DNA of 64,000 nt, from assembly GCA_037783545.1 (NCBI GenBank), contig JBBELK010000298.1:1116001-1180000 (forward strand), read 5' to 3'. The translations under genes and the position numbers were made by a program. Source of the DNA: Henricia sp. BOLD:AAB3569. Its lineage: Eukaryota > Echinodermata > Asteroidea > Spinulosida > Echinasteridae. This document shows, piece after piece, positions 23,491 to 33,974 of this stretch (within the stretch, counting starts at the first letter, position 1; each line of letters starts with the position of its first letter). The notes under the pieces are model-generated. The model was not told the origin of the DNA. It was given only the letters and a program-made list of their open reading frames with translations, and searched no databases.

Positions 23491-24130
23491 GTTATTATTC
23501 GTACAGAGGACCACACGCACAAGATAAAAATGCAGACATGTTTCGGGTGCAGCGATGTGCCTGCGCGTTGCGCGTTCTTCTGCACCAATGAGTTGACTTC
23601 AAATTTGATTATCAAAATACATTGTACACCTGTGCATAATGTGTGGTAATTTTACCAGAAACCTACACACGTAGGCCTATGTGCAAGTTTCCGCTCATGC
23701 CATGGCATCGTTTTCTTGAATTTATTTTTCAAAAGCAACCCGTCACATGATCGCGCCACCTTTCAACCAATCATTCCCCTTTTCTTCCCTCCAAAGTGCA
23801 ACTCTTTGAAGTTCTAACCGTATAGTGTCAAAGCAAAGTGCAGGTAGACCCCGAAGCTTACTGACTGATGTGGGGTCTGTATCAGTCTTACCCACGGGCG
23901 ACTCGCTAAAGTGTGTGTTCCTCTCAGTCACCTGGGGAATAGAAACTGTGAAAGGACGAGTCGGGAACCCACAGGTCTACCTCTCACGATTACATCAAGC
24001 CCACAGACTTGAGACGCACTCGATCGAGTGATATTTCCGACTGCTCGCGGTAAAGTTTATCCATTCCAGGGTATAGGTTGTGTTTTTGGCGGCTTTAGCC
24101 GATTGCGTGGCCACTCTAACTAAATTTGTT
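23491..24130. other. intergenic, no feature recognised
   Basis: Unique-looking sequence without a supported gene. Mirrored short frames near 23,740-24,030 are on opposite strands of the same DNA. Confidence 0.35.
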
Positions 24131-24805
24131 TTTTTCTATGAAACACTATTTGTGATACAAAACCTTTTAAAATACACAAATACATAAAAGGTTTAAAGGC
24201 AGAGGCTCGTCAATGCGCGCGCGAGACCAGATTCGTGCCACGAAGTGCGCAGCTCCATGCCTTTGCTATGGGGCTGTGTGTTTCGTGACACGAGTTTAGC
24301 CTCAAACAGATTTCATATTTTCGTTCTTTTTCGTTAGGGTAGACAAACACTTATAACCGTTTGAAAGGAGCATCTGACGTCCATTCTGGTAGTTTTTATG
24401 CGTGCAAAATATCGGGAAAACATAGGGGGGAAAACGCCAATTTTGTGAATTTTTATGCCAAACGAAATAATAAACAATTTAAAACAAAAGAAAGCTGAAA
24501 GTGCGTCCACTATGTAATTCCATTTAACGCTTTTTGTGATGCAAAACTTCTAAAACCTATACAAAAATGCTTATAAATGGTTTAGGTTCAGCATAAATTT
24601 CTAATATTTTCGTTCTTTTTCACCAGAGTAGAAAACCATAGTAATGTTTTCATTGTAGCTGACATCAATTTTCGTGCTTTTATATGTATAAAATATCGGA
24701 ACAACATCAGGAAAAATACGCCGAAATTACGATTATTTGTGGCATCGGGAAAAGACGTCAATTTTGTAAATGTTCATGCATGCCGAGTGAAATAAAAACC
24801 ATCTG
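24131..24805 (+). repeat. direct duplication of a ~300 bp unit, first copy carrying a MITE
   Basis: 24,131-24,480 and 24,515-24,805 share ordered words: TTTGTGAT(A/G)CAAAAC, ATTTTCGTTCTTTTTC, GGTAGTTTTTATGCG versus CGTGCTTTTATATG, AAAATATCGG and GTCAATTTTGTAA. In the first copy the shared order is broken at 24,197-24,303 by an inserted palindromic element; the second copy is continuous there. Confidence 0.7.
24197..24303. mobile_element. palindromic TTAA MITE (AGGCTCGTCA family), copy 1
   Basis: Begins after TTAA (24,193-24,196) with AGGCAGAGGCTCGTCAATGC, then CGTGCCACGAAGTGCGCAGC, and returns as its complement through GCTGTGTGTTTCGTGACACG. The right flank has decayed from TTAA to CAAA. Related copies: 48,307-48,444 (best preserved), 51,108 and 56,727 (partial). 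Confidence 0.75.
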
Positions 24806-24989
24806 AAACAAAGCTATAAAATATTCACCAAATTATATTTCGATCACTGTATAAAAACAAGGCGATCCAGGTGTTCGACCTTAGACCGATGCACGAGTTA
24901 TAAGCACCTGAAAATTGGCGGAAAGAGAGACGTGTTCTGACAAATTAAATTTCTGCGGGGAGAAATTGGTGAAATCCGGAACAGGCTTG

Positions 24990-25460
24990 CACATCCGCGA
25001 AGATGACATTGCCCAGGTGTCGGTTACTTCAGACCGCGGTTAAAACCAACACCACGCACCCCAAGACAGGTGGGCAAAATATCCAATGTTTCCCGCTGCT
25101 AATTAGGTCATCCCACCCCTATACTAGCCACGTTATTCACGCAACGGCAAATACAATCGGCCACTTGTTGTTAATCACGAGGTCATTAACTGTCATTTTT
25201 AATCAATTTGGCCGGAGTGAGAATGTTGTGGGATTAACTGGGCTTAATTCTCGTCAATTTGATTAATAAGGACTTAATTCTGGCGGATCCTGTGTCAATT
25301 GCAATCATTATTAGCAAATTAGGCATCTGTCAGTACAGTGATGATTTTAGCGGGGCGTTCATGTTGTTCATTTCAAAAGTGTCAAGTACTAGATTAATTC
25401 TGGCGTTTCAAAGCTTATGTCGGAATTCTAACCATAAAATAAGGACGAAGTGATATCCAA
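24990..25460. promoter_or_regulatory. candidate cis-regulatory island rich in TAAT cores
   Basis: Between about 25,090 and 25,420 I count roughly ten TAAT/ATTA homeodomain-type cores (for example GCTAATTAGG, GTTAATCACG, TTTAATCAATTT, TGATTAATAAGG) in mixed-composition DNA with no repeat partner in the window. Clusters of this kind are common in developmental enhancers, but motif density alone is weak evidence and the AT content raises the chance level. Confidence 0.3.
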
Positions 25461-25573
25461 TGACATTTAAGATCAGAATCACGTGACTACAATTACATCA
25501 CGTGTTTATTTTAAAATATCCAACATGATTTGTGACGCCCCGCCCCCTACATGTGACACCCCTCCCCCTACCT

Positions 25574-25723
25574 GTAGACCCTTTGCACGGGCGGCCATGA
25601 CGGGGACAGTCATATTGTCACCGTGCGCCATATGCAGGCACGATGCACTTTATGGATCTATTGTCCCATTATTTAAATAAAAAACAACACTCCCTGTCAT
25701 GGCCGCCGGTGCAATGGATCTAT
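25574..25723. mobile_element. palindromic element with GGCCATGAC arms
   Basis: Left arm CCTTTGCACGGGCGGCCATG then ACGGGGACAG; right arm TCCCTGTCATGGCCGCCGGT then GCAATGG. About 150 bp. A single arm of the same family is at 32,612-32,650 (CCCCTGTCATGGCCGCCCGT). Probable MITE. Confidence 0.65.
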
Positions 25724-26003
25724 ACTTTAATGGATCTGAAACATAATGACGTCTCGGTCAGTTTACATAGTGCTTTCCTATCACCCTATGTCGCCTGGTA
25801 CCCTGAAACTCTCCCATAGATCTGCGCGCAGGTAAACAAACCGTGACGTCATTGTGTTTCATGTCTATACGCTCTTCTCTTTTGTTAATGAAACCCCTCA
25901 CCCCACCCCTCTCAAAAACCTGGGGTAAATTTGTTTTTTTAAGGCGTGTGAATCTGTTTGTTTCGTTCTTTTCAGAATCTGTAATCGGCACATGAACGAT
26001 ATA

Positions 26004-26231
26004 CAGTTGTAGTCAGAAGTTTACATACAACTGTGTTAAAACTGGTGTGCTTAAACTTGCGTTGTCACCATGTTTGTAACAGTCTTTACTAAAGTCGTGA
26101 TTTTGTGGAATTCCTCAAAACAGTACTTAAAACATAGCTTGTACACCTTGCAATGGTTCAGGTAGTCCTGTTTACCATTTCGGGTGATGATGGTAGTGGT
26201 GTACATGTATGTAAACTTCTGACTTCAACTG
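26004..26231 (+). mobile_element. Tc1/mariner-type MITE, copy 2
   Basis: TA at 26,002-26,003 and 26,232-26,233 flank a 228 bp element with ends CAGTTGTAGTCAGAAGTTTA and, inward from the right, CAGTTGAAGTCAGAAGTTTA. The interior matches copy 1 at 4,543 in reverse. The TA target-site duplication is intact. Non-autonomous. Confidence 0.9.
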
Positions 26232-26233
26232 TA

Positions 26234-27112
26234 GTACAATGTAAGTTCAAGACGGGTTCAAGTAACCTATATTTGTGGATTTCGGTCAATGATCATTCGG
26301 TCTCAAGTCACCATTTTTCGGAATAAGTGGGTTTTATTACTCGTGACAGGCCTGGGAGTAGTAATCACGAGTTTCCCTTCCTCTTTAACACCATTAGGAG
26401 AAAACCAAGAGAATCGGATAATCTTCCTCGAACATCTCCCAGCCTGGTAATAAACCCTGATGGATCCTGTCAACTCGGCACAACATTTCTCTGACTCACT
26501 CGCCAAAATCACAACCTCCAATGATGAGGCAATCTAGCTATTTTTAACAAGCTCGTGTCAGATAACCAAAAAAATCCCTAAAACTTGTCCCCTTGGCGTG
26601 TGATAATCCTCGTCAGAGGAAAAGGAAATGTTATGACTACGAGTACAAACCGAGTGGTTATCCCGCCAAAATATTGTCACTCGGGCTTTGGGAAAATAAA
26701 GCTCGTTTGATTAGTAAAGTCGTTGCTTCCTTCTTTGTATCGCGGGTATTTCTTTTGAGTGATTTTTTTTTTATTCTTTTCTGCACGTGCGAGTGCCACA
26801 ACAATTTGACGACTAATTAGCTTTGTTTCTCCAACAGTTTGATAACAGTTGGTTATTCAGGGACGCGCTGGTGAGCTAGTTTTAAGACGTTTGACGATAG
26901 AGGGCGGTATAGGGCATCAAGCGGGTGACGCGCAAGAACCGCAAATGACTAAATTGTCTCCACATACAACAGTTGCACATTCACTGTTATTGCTCATTGA
27001 AATCAGTGTTTTATGTCTGTAAAAATAGAAGACATTTAAACCGACATTCGGGAAAAGAGCAACATGGACTGGATAGCGATAGGTTTTTTTTAGCGCTGTT
27101 ATGGTTCGAACT
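26234..27112. other. intergenic, no feature recognised
   Basis: No gene or repeat supported. Confidence 0.35.
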
Positions 27113-27530
27113 GTGCCTCATAGCTCAGCTGGTAGAGCATCTGCCTGGTGTGTCGAAATTCTTGGGGAAAACTGATGGAGTATACCACTGTGCCTCATAG
27201 CTCAGCTGGTAGAGCATCTGCCTGGTGTCTCGAAAGTCTTGGAGAAAACCTGAGGGGGCATGCCACTGTGCCTCATAGCTCAGCTGGTAGAGCATCTGCC
27301 CGGTGTGTCAGAGGTCTTTGGTGGAAACCTGAGGGAGTATACCACTGTGCCTCATAGCTCAGCTGGTAGAGCACCTGCCCGGTGTGTCAGAGGTCTTTGG
27401 TGGAAACCTGAGGGAGTATACCACTGTGCCTCATAGCTCAGCTGATAGAGCATCTGCCCAAAGAGTCGGAGGTCTTGGGTTTAAATCCCGATGAAAACAA
27501 TGCGATTTTTCTCTCATATCATGTTTGGTC
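27113..27530 (+). repeat. tandem array of five tRNA-like units ending in a SINE tail
   Basis: Units start at about 27,113, 27,190, 27,268, 27,347 and 27,426, a period of 77-79 bp. Each has GTGCCTCATAGCTCAGCTGG and TAGAGCATCTGCC. The first four run through a G-rich spacer GGAAACCTGAGGGAGTATAC into the next unit and lack a proper B box. Only the last keeps a B-box-like TTGGGTTTAAATCCCG and continues into the family tail TTTTTCTCTCATATCATGTT. This is consistent with a tRNA-derived SINE whose head expanded 5' of a single body. Confidence 0.85.
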
Positions 27531-29016
27531 GCTATATACATTTTGAAATTCAAATATAGTCTCTGAAAGGCGTTAGATATGGACGTAACCAATGTGGTAT
27601 GGAAATGATTGCTTTCGAAACAATTGGCATTTTGCTTAATGTCTCAATTTGCTTAATGTTGTGGTATATATGTTTTATTTGAACTTTATATTAAAGTTGC
27701 GTTGTGTTTTTCTTGAAGTGAAAGACATGAAAAGTAGCCCAAATTCCTGAACAAAAAACTGAATCGTGATACAGTGCTCCCAAGGGGCACCTGTACGTCT
27801 GCATACCTGGCTAATAGGGGCGGTTTATATCAAAGAGCTGCCCGGGTACCTTGGGGTGTCGTTTTCTTTGATAGAAATGTCATTAGCAACCATTCCCAAG
27901 GGTCACCGATTTGGAGTTTTATAAGTTTCCCCACTCCAGGAACAAAGCATCGTTATGTCCGTCAGTAGCGGCACTCCACCGGCAATCGCCCCACAAAGCA
28001 CCCGCTGGTCTCCGTCTGCTCCCGGGCCCGAATCCCCAATGCCGTATCCATCAAAATCAATACCGATCTTTATGGGGTGGGAATTTCGAGGTCTATATGG
28101 TACCGAAATGGATCTGGTTTTTAAACCGTTTTGAAATTACGTTGCTGATTGAAGGGTGTTGGGGAGTAAGGGGCAAGTGGTCGATTTGGGGTGTAATATT
28201 AAAGAAACCGAGAATTGAACCTTGCGGTTTTGTGATTGCAAGTGCCAAGTTTTCACCACCGTGAAATCAGATTCATTGATTTTCCGGAGTGGTTATCAAT
28301 TCAATCACTTTGCTGTCAATGTAATCTTTATGATTGGTAACTAGGGCGAGCGGGACAGGACCACACAGGGAAAATGGTTTCGATGTGAAACAATCTTCCT
28401 CGTTCGATTGTAATTAGCCTTAGGCCTGTGCGTGTTTCGCACAAAACAGCGTCTGGTGTATGACGTATACTTATCCATTCACAATGCACATCCACTTGAC
28501 CAGACTAAATTGTTGTTGCTATGTGATGCACGCTGAAGGTGTGAAGTACAGATTCAATACCGTGTTCACCGTAGGAGAGAATGGCACAAAGCAACTAGAC
28601 TGTTGGTTGTTATGCAATGGCGTTTACCACAGAAACAAGAGCGTAGTACATGTATGCGACTTTTTAAACTGCACTTCCAATGAAAGTAAAATTCGGGGCA
28701 CCGGCCATTTTTGCAAAATGTTACACACAAGGCTAATTTTGACCGTATGTAATTCTTGCTTTATACTGGAATAAAACCTGTCACAAATCACAACTATATC
28801 AACTTCAGGCTTCTTTCGACATCTCAAAAACCCTACAAAAAGTTAACCACTTAAAAAGTGAACCTGTGAGAAATAATTGTCAGCAAGTTCTTCCAAGTGT
28901 CAACGCCGTAATGGTTTGGCGCTAGCGCGTCTGTCACACACCTTGACGCGCGGAAAGATGGGGTTGGCCCGGTAGATGAACGACGCTCAAAGATAGGGTG
29001 GCAAGCCTCGGAGACG
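27531..29016. other. intergenic, no gene supported
   Basis: Open frames of up to 117 residues (27,911-28,264; 28,460-28,774) show no domain, and I see no matching splice structure. Part of 27,770-28,260 is CpG-richer than its surroundings. Confidence 0.35.
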
Positions 29017-29204
29017 TGGGGTGGATTGCAATAAAGAAAGTTAAGACGTCCTAACTCTTATACTACGTCTTACCTAAGACATCATTTTTGTCTTGCAATA
29101 AAACCTTGTGCATGTCATAACTTGTATCTTCAGACGTATGAAATTTAGGACACCTAAATAATAGTTAGGACATGTCTTGGACTTAGACGGTTAGCAATCC
29201 ACCC
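29017..29204. mobile_element. MITE with GGGGTGGATTGC ends
   Basis: Ends GGGGTGGATTGCAATAAAG and GCAATCCACCCC form a terminal inverted repeat; subterminal TTAAGACGTCCTAACTC and TTAGGACATGTCTTGGAC are also complementary in part. The centre TTTTGTCTTGCAATA...GTCATAACTTGTAT recurs at about 48,080-48,120, so at least two family members are present. Confidence 0.7.
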
Positions 29205-29329
29205 CTGCTCCGAGCTGATATGCACGTTGTTTTGAGGACACACGAATGCAGATTTATACACTGTTAACATTTCATTTTTAAAGATGGATTGCATGATTAT
29301 AGAAAATTGTTACAAACGGCGTTATCTCA

Positions 29330-29480
29330 ATGTGTGATATAGGATGTGTATGATACAAACTAACCTGTGTATAAGCCAGCCAAGTTCTTCTCTGCGTTCC
29401 GGGAAAACAATGAAAAACTGTGTCCAAGCTTTCAAGAAATTTTGCGAAGCCATCGTCCTATGATACCACGATACTTGGGG
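29330..29480 (+). repeat. dispersed repeat fragment (GGAAAACAATGAAAAAC family)
   Basis: Shares GAAAACAATGAAAAAC, GTCCAAGCTTTCAAGAAATT and GCGA(A)GCCATCGTCCTAT order with 7,660-7,725. No ends seen. Confidence 0.5.
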
Positions 29481-31354
29481 GGTCTGGTTTCACTTACATG
29501 AAGGTTTCCTTGTAAAGAAGTGTTTGCACACGCATTTATATGTATTTATCTTTAATTATCGTTTTCTTGTAAAAAGATATCTCTGGCGGAAATGCAGCAA
29601 AAAACAATGACTTTCATCTGTAATGATGTTTTATTTAACATAACTTTTCGTTGTATTCGTTGCAGGACCACCTAGCACTTCAAACTTCAAACCTCTGGTA
29701 GAGACGGGCCAGTGACCAAACGCTTGCAAGCAACGGCGATGTCTCGCCGAACGACACGCCGTGTTTAGGACAGGAAAACGGTGGACCACTGAAGACTGAT
29801 TTCTGGAGATGACGGTGGAGAACCGTGGAGAAAAGGACAAGAGGACAAGAGGACTGCTGGGAACATAGCTTTGACGAATCGTCCCTGGAATCGATTCTAA
29901 TCGATTCCAATTTGGGAAAAGGCATCATGATTCCATCTTTTAGAGGAATTGATTCTCATTATTCTGGCGATTCTAGGCGATTTGAAACAAAACCAATCCC
30001 TTTTAATTCTGCGTCTAAATGCACTTCATGTAAGTCGCCATGTTGTGCAGTTCGGGGTTCGGACTCGAGAGGGCGTGAGTCAGGTCACGGAGTCGGGAAA
30101 CAAGAGTTCAGTTTTGACGTCATCGATGCAACTGTTGCATGATCGGTTTGAATATGGCCCAGCACATAGCTGAATTTGTTGCAAAATTTATCATCAAAAT
30201 TGTGTTGCCGACGTTGAAAACAAAGGTCCCAGATTCTCAACATAGGCCTAACAAGGATTATGCATCGAGCAAAACGTACGTGGCATTTTAAATTAAATTT
30301 GTCGGTAATTGTAAAAAGTGTTTTTTTCACCCTTTTAATCCAAAGACACGCAATCCGTAATCTGGGTTATATAATCACCGTATCACCTGGTATATGATTT
30401 AGGCTATCTGTATATGTAGGCTTATGAACTAGGACCCAAGCATCATGTTTGTTTTTACGTGGCACGGGAACAGTCCTGCTTCACTTCAAGACGCACATTC
30501 CAACCGCTTGTTACTATATTGGCCAACCTTTCTTGTTTAGATACCTGCTAAAATAGCCATCGGCCCCTAATGTAGCAGAACACATATGGTAGAACGAAAA
30601 TAGATGCTGCACATGCGCACAACATGTCTATGCAAACTTGGTGTGAGAACTCGGTTTTGAACTGTTCTTCCTATATAAACAAACCGATCGTGTTGATATG
30701 CCTTCCTAAAAAAAGCCATGTCTGTGCCACAGACAACTAAAATGTATCATCAAAAGGTCAGGTGTCTTCGCCTTCTGCGCATGACTGACACTGACGGGCG
30801 CCGCCATCTTTGATTTGCGACAAAAGGTCAAAGGTCAACCATTGACAAAACTCGTGCCGCGTTGTTCCCGTCTTGGCGCGCGTATAATTATACAAATAGG
30901 TACATCAACTTTATTTAGAGACGTGTATTTCTGGTAACAAATTGGCCAGCGTGGTCTGAGTTGTTTTTGCAGTCAGTCGGCTGCCATATTGTTGACAGAC
31001 AGCGCCTATATTGATCTTAACTTGGGACTGTAGACCGAGTGCATTTGCAAGATTCCCGCGTTGAAAGCCATGTCGGAACGAGAGAAAAAAAATCCCATGC
31101 ACTTAAAAGTAACTTCGTGTTGTTTATGAGCTCAACGACGCACCACTGGTGTTAAAAATAGCGCAGATGTAAAGTATTTGATGAATAATTGATGATCATC
31201 GCATTGCATTTATTTAACTGTTATTGTTTAAGTTTCAGGATAAAATGAACAATGCAAATGCCACGGTTACAAAGATGTTTGAAAACGTTTCCAACTTACG
31301 ATTCACTGATTTCTATGTCTGTTCTTTAACTTCTTGTCCCATTGATAATTGTAA
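29481..31354. other. intergenic; CpG-rich patch and a YY1/DR1 motif cluster
   Basis: Several mirrored short frames lie at 29,630-30,330. An ATCGATT-rich palindromic word cluster occurs at about 29,877-29,910. The YY1-like and DR1 motifs at 30,800-30,837 are listed separately. No gene is supported. Confidence 0.35.
30800..30837 (+). promoter_or_regulatory. YY1-like site next to a perfect DR1 nuclear-receptor site
   Basis: GCCGCCATCTT (30,800-30,810) is the complement of the YY1 consensus AAGATGGCGGC. Fifteen bases later AGGTCA-A-AGGTCA (30,825-30,837) is a perfect direct repeat with one-base spacing, the classical HNF4/RXR/COUP-TF element. It does not lie in a recognisable MITE. Function is inferred from motif identity only. 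Confidence 0.4.
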
Positions 31355-31626
31355 TGAGTATAGCCGCCATCTTGTGGGGGGCGGGCAACTTTCGAGACTT
31401 GGTCACCAATGAACTTACTATCTGATATATGGTGCCTATAATCACCATTTAAATGAAACAACCAAATTTTGGAGGAGAGAGAAATCGTAAGAACCTTATC
31501 GGATTTCTAACCCGAGACCTCAGTCTCAATGGGCAGCAATGTAAGTACAATCATATGTGCAACAATGCATGCCCTCAAGGAAAAAAACTGCCCCACAAGA
31601 TGGCAACTATTCGATATGGTCTATAT
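31355..31626. mobile_element. decayed YY1-motif MITE with internal SINE piece
   Basis: Left TATAGCCGCCATCTTGTGGG (the outer GACCGTATCGAA part is lost); right GCCCCACAAGATGGCAACTA then TTCGATATGGTCTATA. The larger size than relatives is partly due to a minus-strand SINE fragment at 31,460-31,535. Confidence 0.65.
31460..31535 (-). repeat. SINE 3' fragment
   Basis: On the minus strand: GGTCTCGGGTTAGAAATCCG (decayed B box) followed by ATAAGGTTCTTACGATTTCT CTCTCC, the tail of the tRNA-derived SINE family. Confidence 0.55.
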
Positions 31627-33974
31627 TAATCAAAGCATAAAACGGCAACAGAGACTAAATTAAATTGTACAATTAACTGTGTCTTCTTTTTTCACTTTAT
31701 TTAGCATCCAAGTCATCGATAGGTTATCAAAGCATTGATCGCTTCCACATCTTCACACTTCATTGCATATTGGCAGCGTATTCCCAAGGAAATAATTTCA
31801 AACTTCCTCCAATCTGAAGATTTATCGCTTTTTCGCCAGCGGCCTGTCTTATTTCGCAGGATGGGATTGATATTTTAAGCAAAAATAATCCAACGACAAT
31901 GGCCCCGAGGCGAGTATATCGGAGAGGCGTTCTGGCAGTCGAAGACAAAAAAAAACTTCCTAATTTACACCCTGTCTGTCCAGTCAGGGGGGAAATCCTG
32001 TGCGAAATGACATGTTGTGACAAGGACTGCGTTAAGAGTGGATCACAAAGGTGTTGATGATGGGTGAATCCCTCGGTTCGGGCCCGGGATGAGGGTGTAT
32101 CGGAACTCGGATAGCCGGAGATTTTAATGGAGGTAGAAAAGCTTTGACGGAGGTGATCTGGTGATTTGGTGCTGAGTCAGGACGCCGTGTGAATGACCAA
32201 CATAGAGCTTGTAGAGATGTCGTCACATGGAAACTGACCAATTACACGCTTCGAGAACGAAACGCAAGTTATACTTTGACCGGAAGATCGAGGAGGCTGC
32301 ATGAGAGATGCAACATGTTTCATGGTCAGTAACGTGTATGGATGTTGCAACGCAAGGCCGACAGCACCAGCCTCTGTAAGATCCGCTGAGGCAGGGTGCG
32401 CCACTCGACCTGAAATGCCTCTCTGATCAATCGATTTCAAAGTGATTTGTTGATCAGTGCCTTGTTATCCACAAGTTCACTGTTTTCAACAAACGTCTGT
32501 TTTGATCAAGAATATATATTTTAAGAAAATTGCGTTTTAAGAAAATAGGGGATTTTTTCACATTTAAATTCTTTGATTATAGATCCACAAAATGCCTACT
32601 CGTGTATGACTGCCCCCTGTCATGGCCGCCCGTGCAAAGGGTTTATAACTGTATTATACATGTACATGATCTCTATAATAATTGCTAAATTCCCACTTAT
32701 TACACACAAAAAAGTCATCGACTTTTAGCGATTTCGGTCCCGGCATCCACTACAGGTTGCACACCAGTAAATAGGGCTCCCATATGAACCAATGCTAAAT
32801 GCCCAATTTTCAAAAATCATTTAAAAAATACTCACAACTCTCTCAGCTTCTCAGGACAACAACCAGAATACTCACAGATTTCACATCTTTTCAATTCTGT
32901 TAAATTTTATGGGGGTAAAAAAAAACTAATCCGTCACTTTCATTCCCTAATTTCCACTTGAAACAAAACTATCCCTACAACAGTGAAACTTGCTAATCAG
33001 ACCTGCATCCATTTTGGAACAAAGGCACATACGCTACTGGGCAAAATAGGGCCACTTTTAGGAGCTACAGTGTCTAAAATGTTTATAGTTGGAAGAAAAA
33101 ATACCCCACATCGCGACGATAGTCGTATTCCACACAAGACCACACTCGTTCAGCTCGCAACTCTCCCTATTAAATAAAGAAGAATTTGAGGGCATGCAAA
33201 ATATCTGATATCAGATCTCTGCCTATTTACTTGGGTGCACCCATCAAGCCTTTTCGTTGTCGAGTTCCATAAGTGTATGCATCATTTTTCCATCGCAGTT
33301 AAAACTTGTAAACATTTAAATGGTCTGTATTTCTGTCAGCAAATGTCGTTCGTTGTAACCGTGTCAAACTCGACATTATCGTGCCCGTACCGTGTGAGCC
33401 GGGTTCAAACCATTATCACGTGTTTGTGTACGTCTTTATTGTCATCCTGTTGACGGATTTTCCAGGCGTGATTATCGAGGAACGGAACTGCAGGACTTCG
33501 GCTAATATTTCGCATTTTGGGTTTTTGTTTGGGCTCTTTTGCTAAGTTTTTGTCCAACTTTGCACTTTGTGTCCTATGGAATAGACGAAAGACATAGTGA
33601 CGTCACGCTTTATTTACATGTTTGAATTTCTCTGGGAGTCTAGGAACATTAAAAAGCGCCCACTAACTAATTTTAAATTGTTTAAGAATTTATAACTTTG
33701 ACCTTGTAGTCTGGTTACGGGTATAGTTTGCAAATTTCAAGTTGTATAACGTCTGAGGCAGAAACAGTAGTGGTTTACGATTATGCTTGTTGCTCAAAAG
33801 TTTACCATGTTTGCCGTTGACAAAATTCATGGATTTACTGAATTGTGCGAAAAGCGATTGTTTTTTGTTTTTGTTTTTTTTTAGCGGCTTTGCCTCGGGA
33901 AAGTGTACACGTGCAGGCCCTAGCCAGTTTAGATGTAAAGTTTATAAAACCGGCAAATCACTCTTCGGTGTTTT
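31627..33974. other. intergenic; dispersed repeat copies at 32,448-32,525 and 32,612-32,650
   Basis: 32,448-32,525 is the partner of 100-182. 32,612-32,650 is a single arm of the palindromic element at 25,574. The remainder is unique-looking, with a CpG-richer stretch at about 32,050-32,400. No gene supported. Confidence 0.45.

Noticed and set aside
27113-27500. Cluster of functional tRNA genes
   Set aside because: The units keep an A box but lack a proper B box, anticodon stem and acceptor stem, so they cannot be tRNAs.
27113-27530. CRISPR-like array
   Set aside because: The regular ~78 bp period has no unique spacers, and the units are tRNA-like in a eukaryotic genome.
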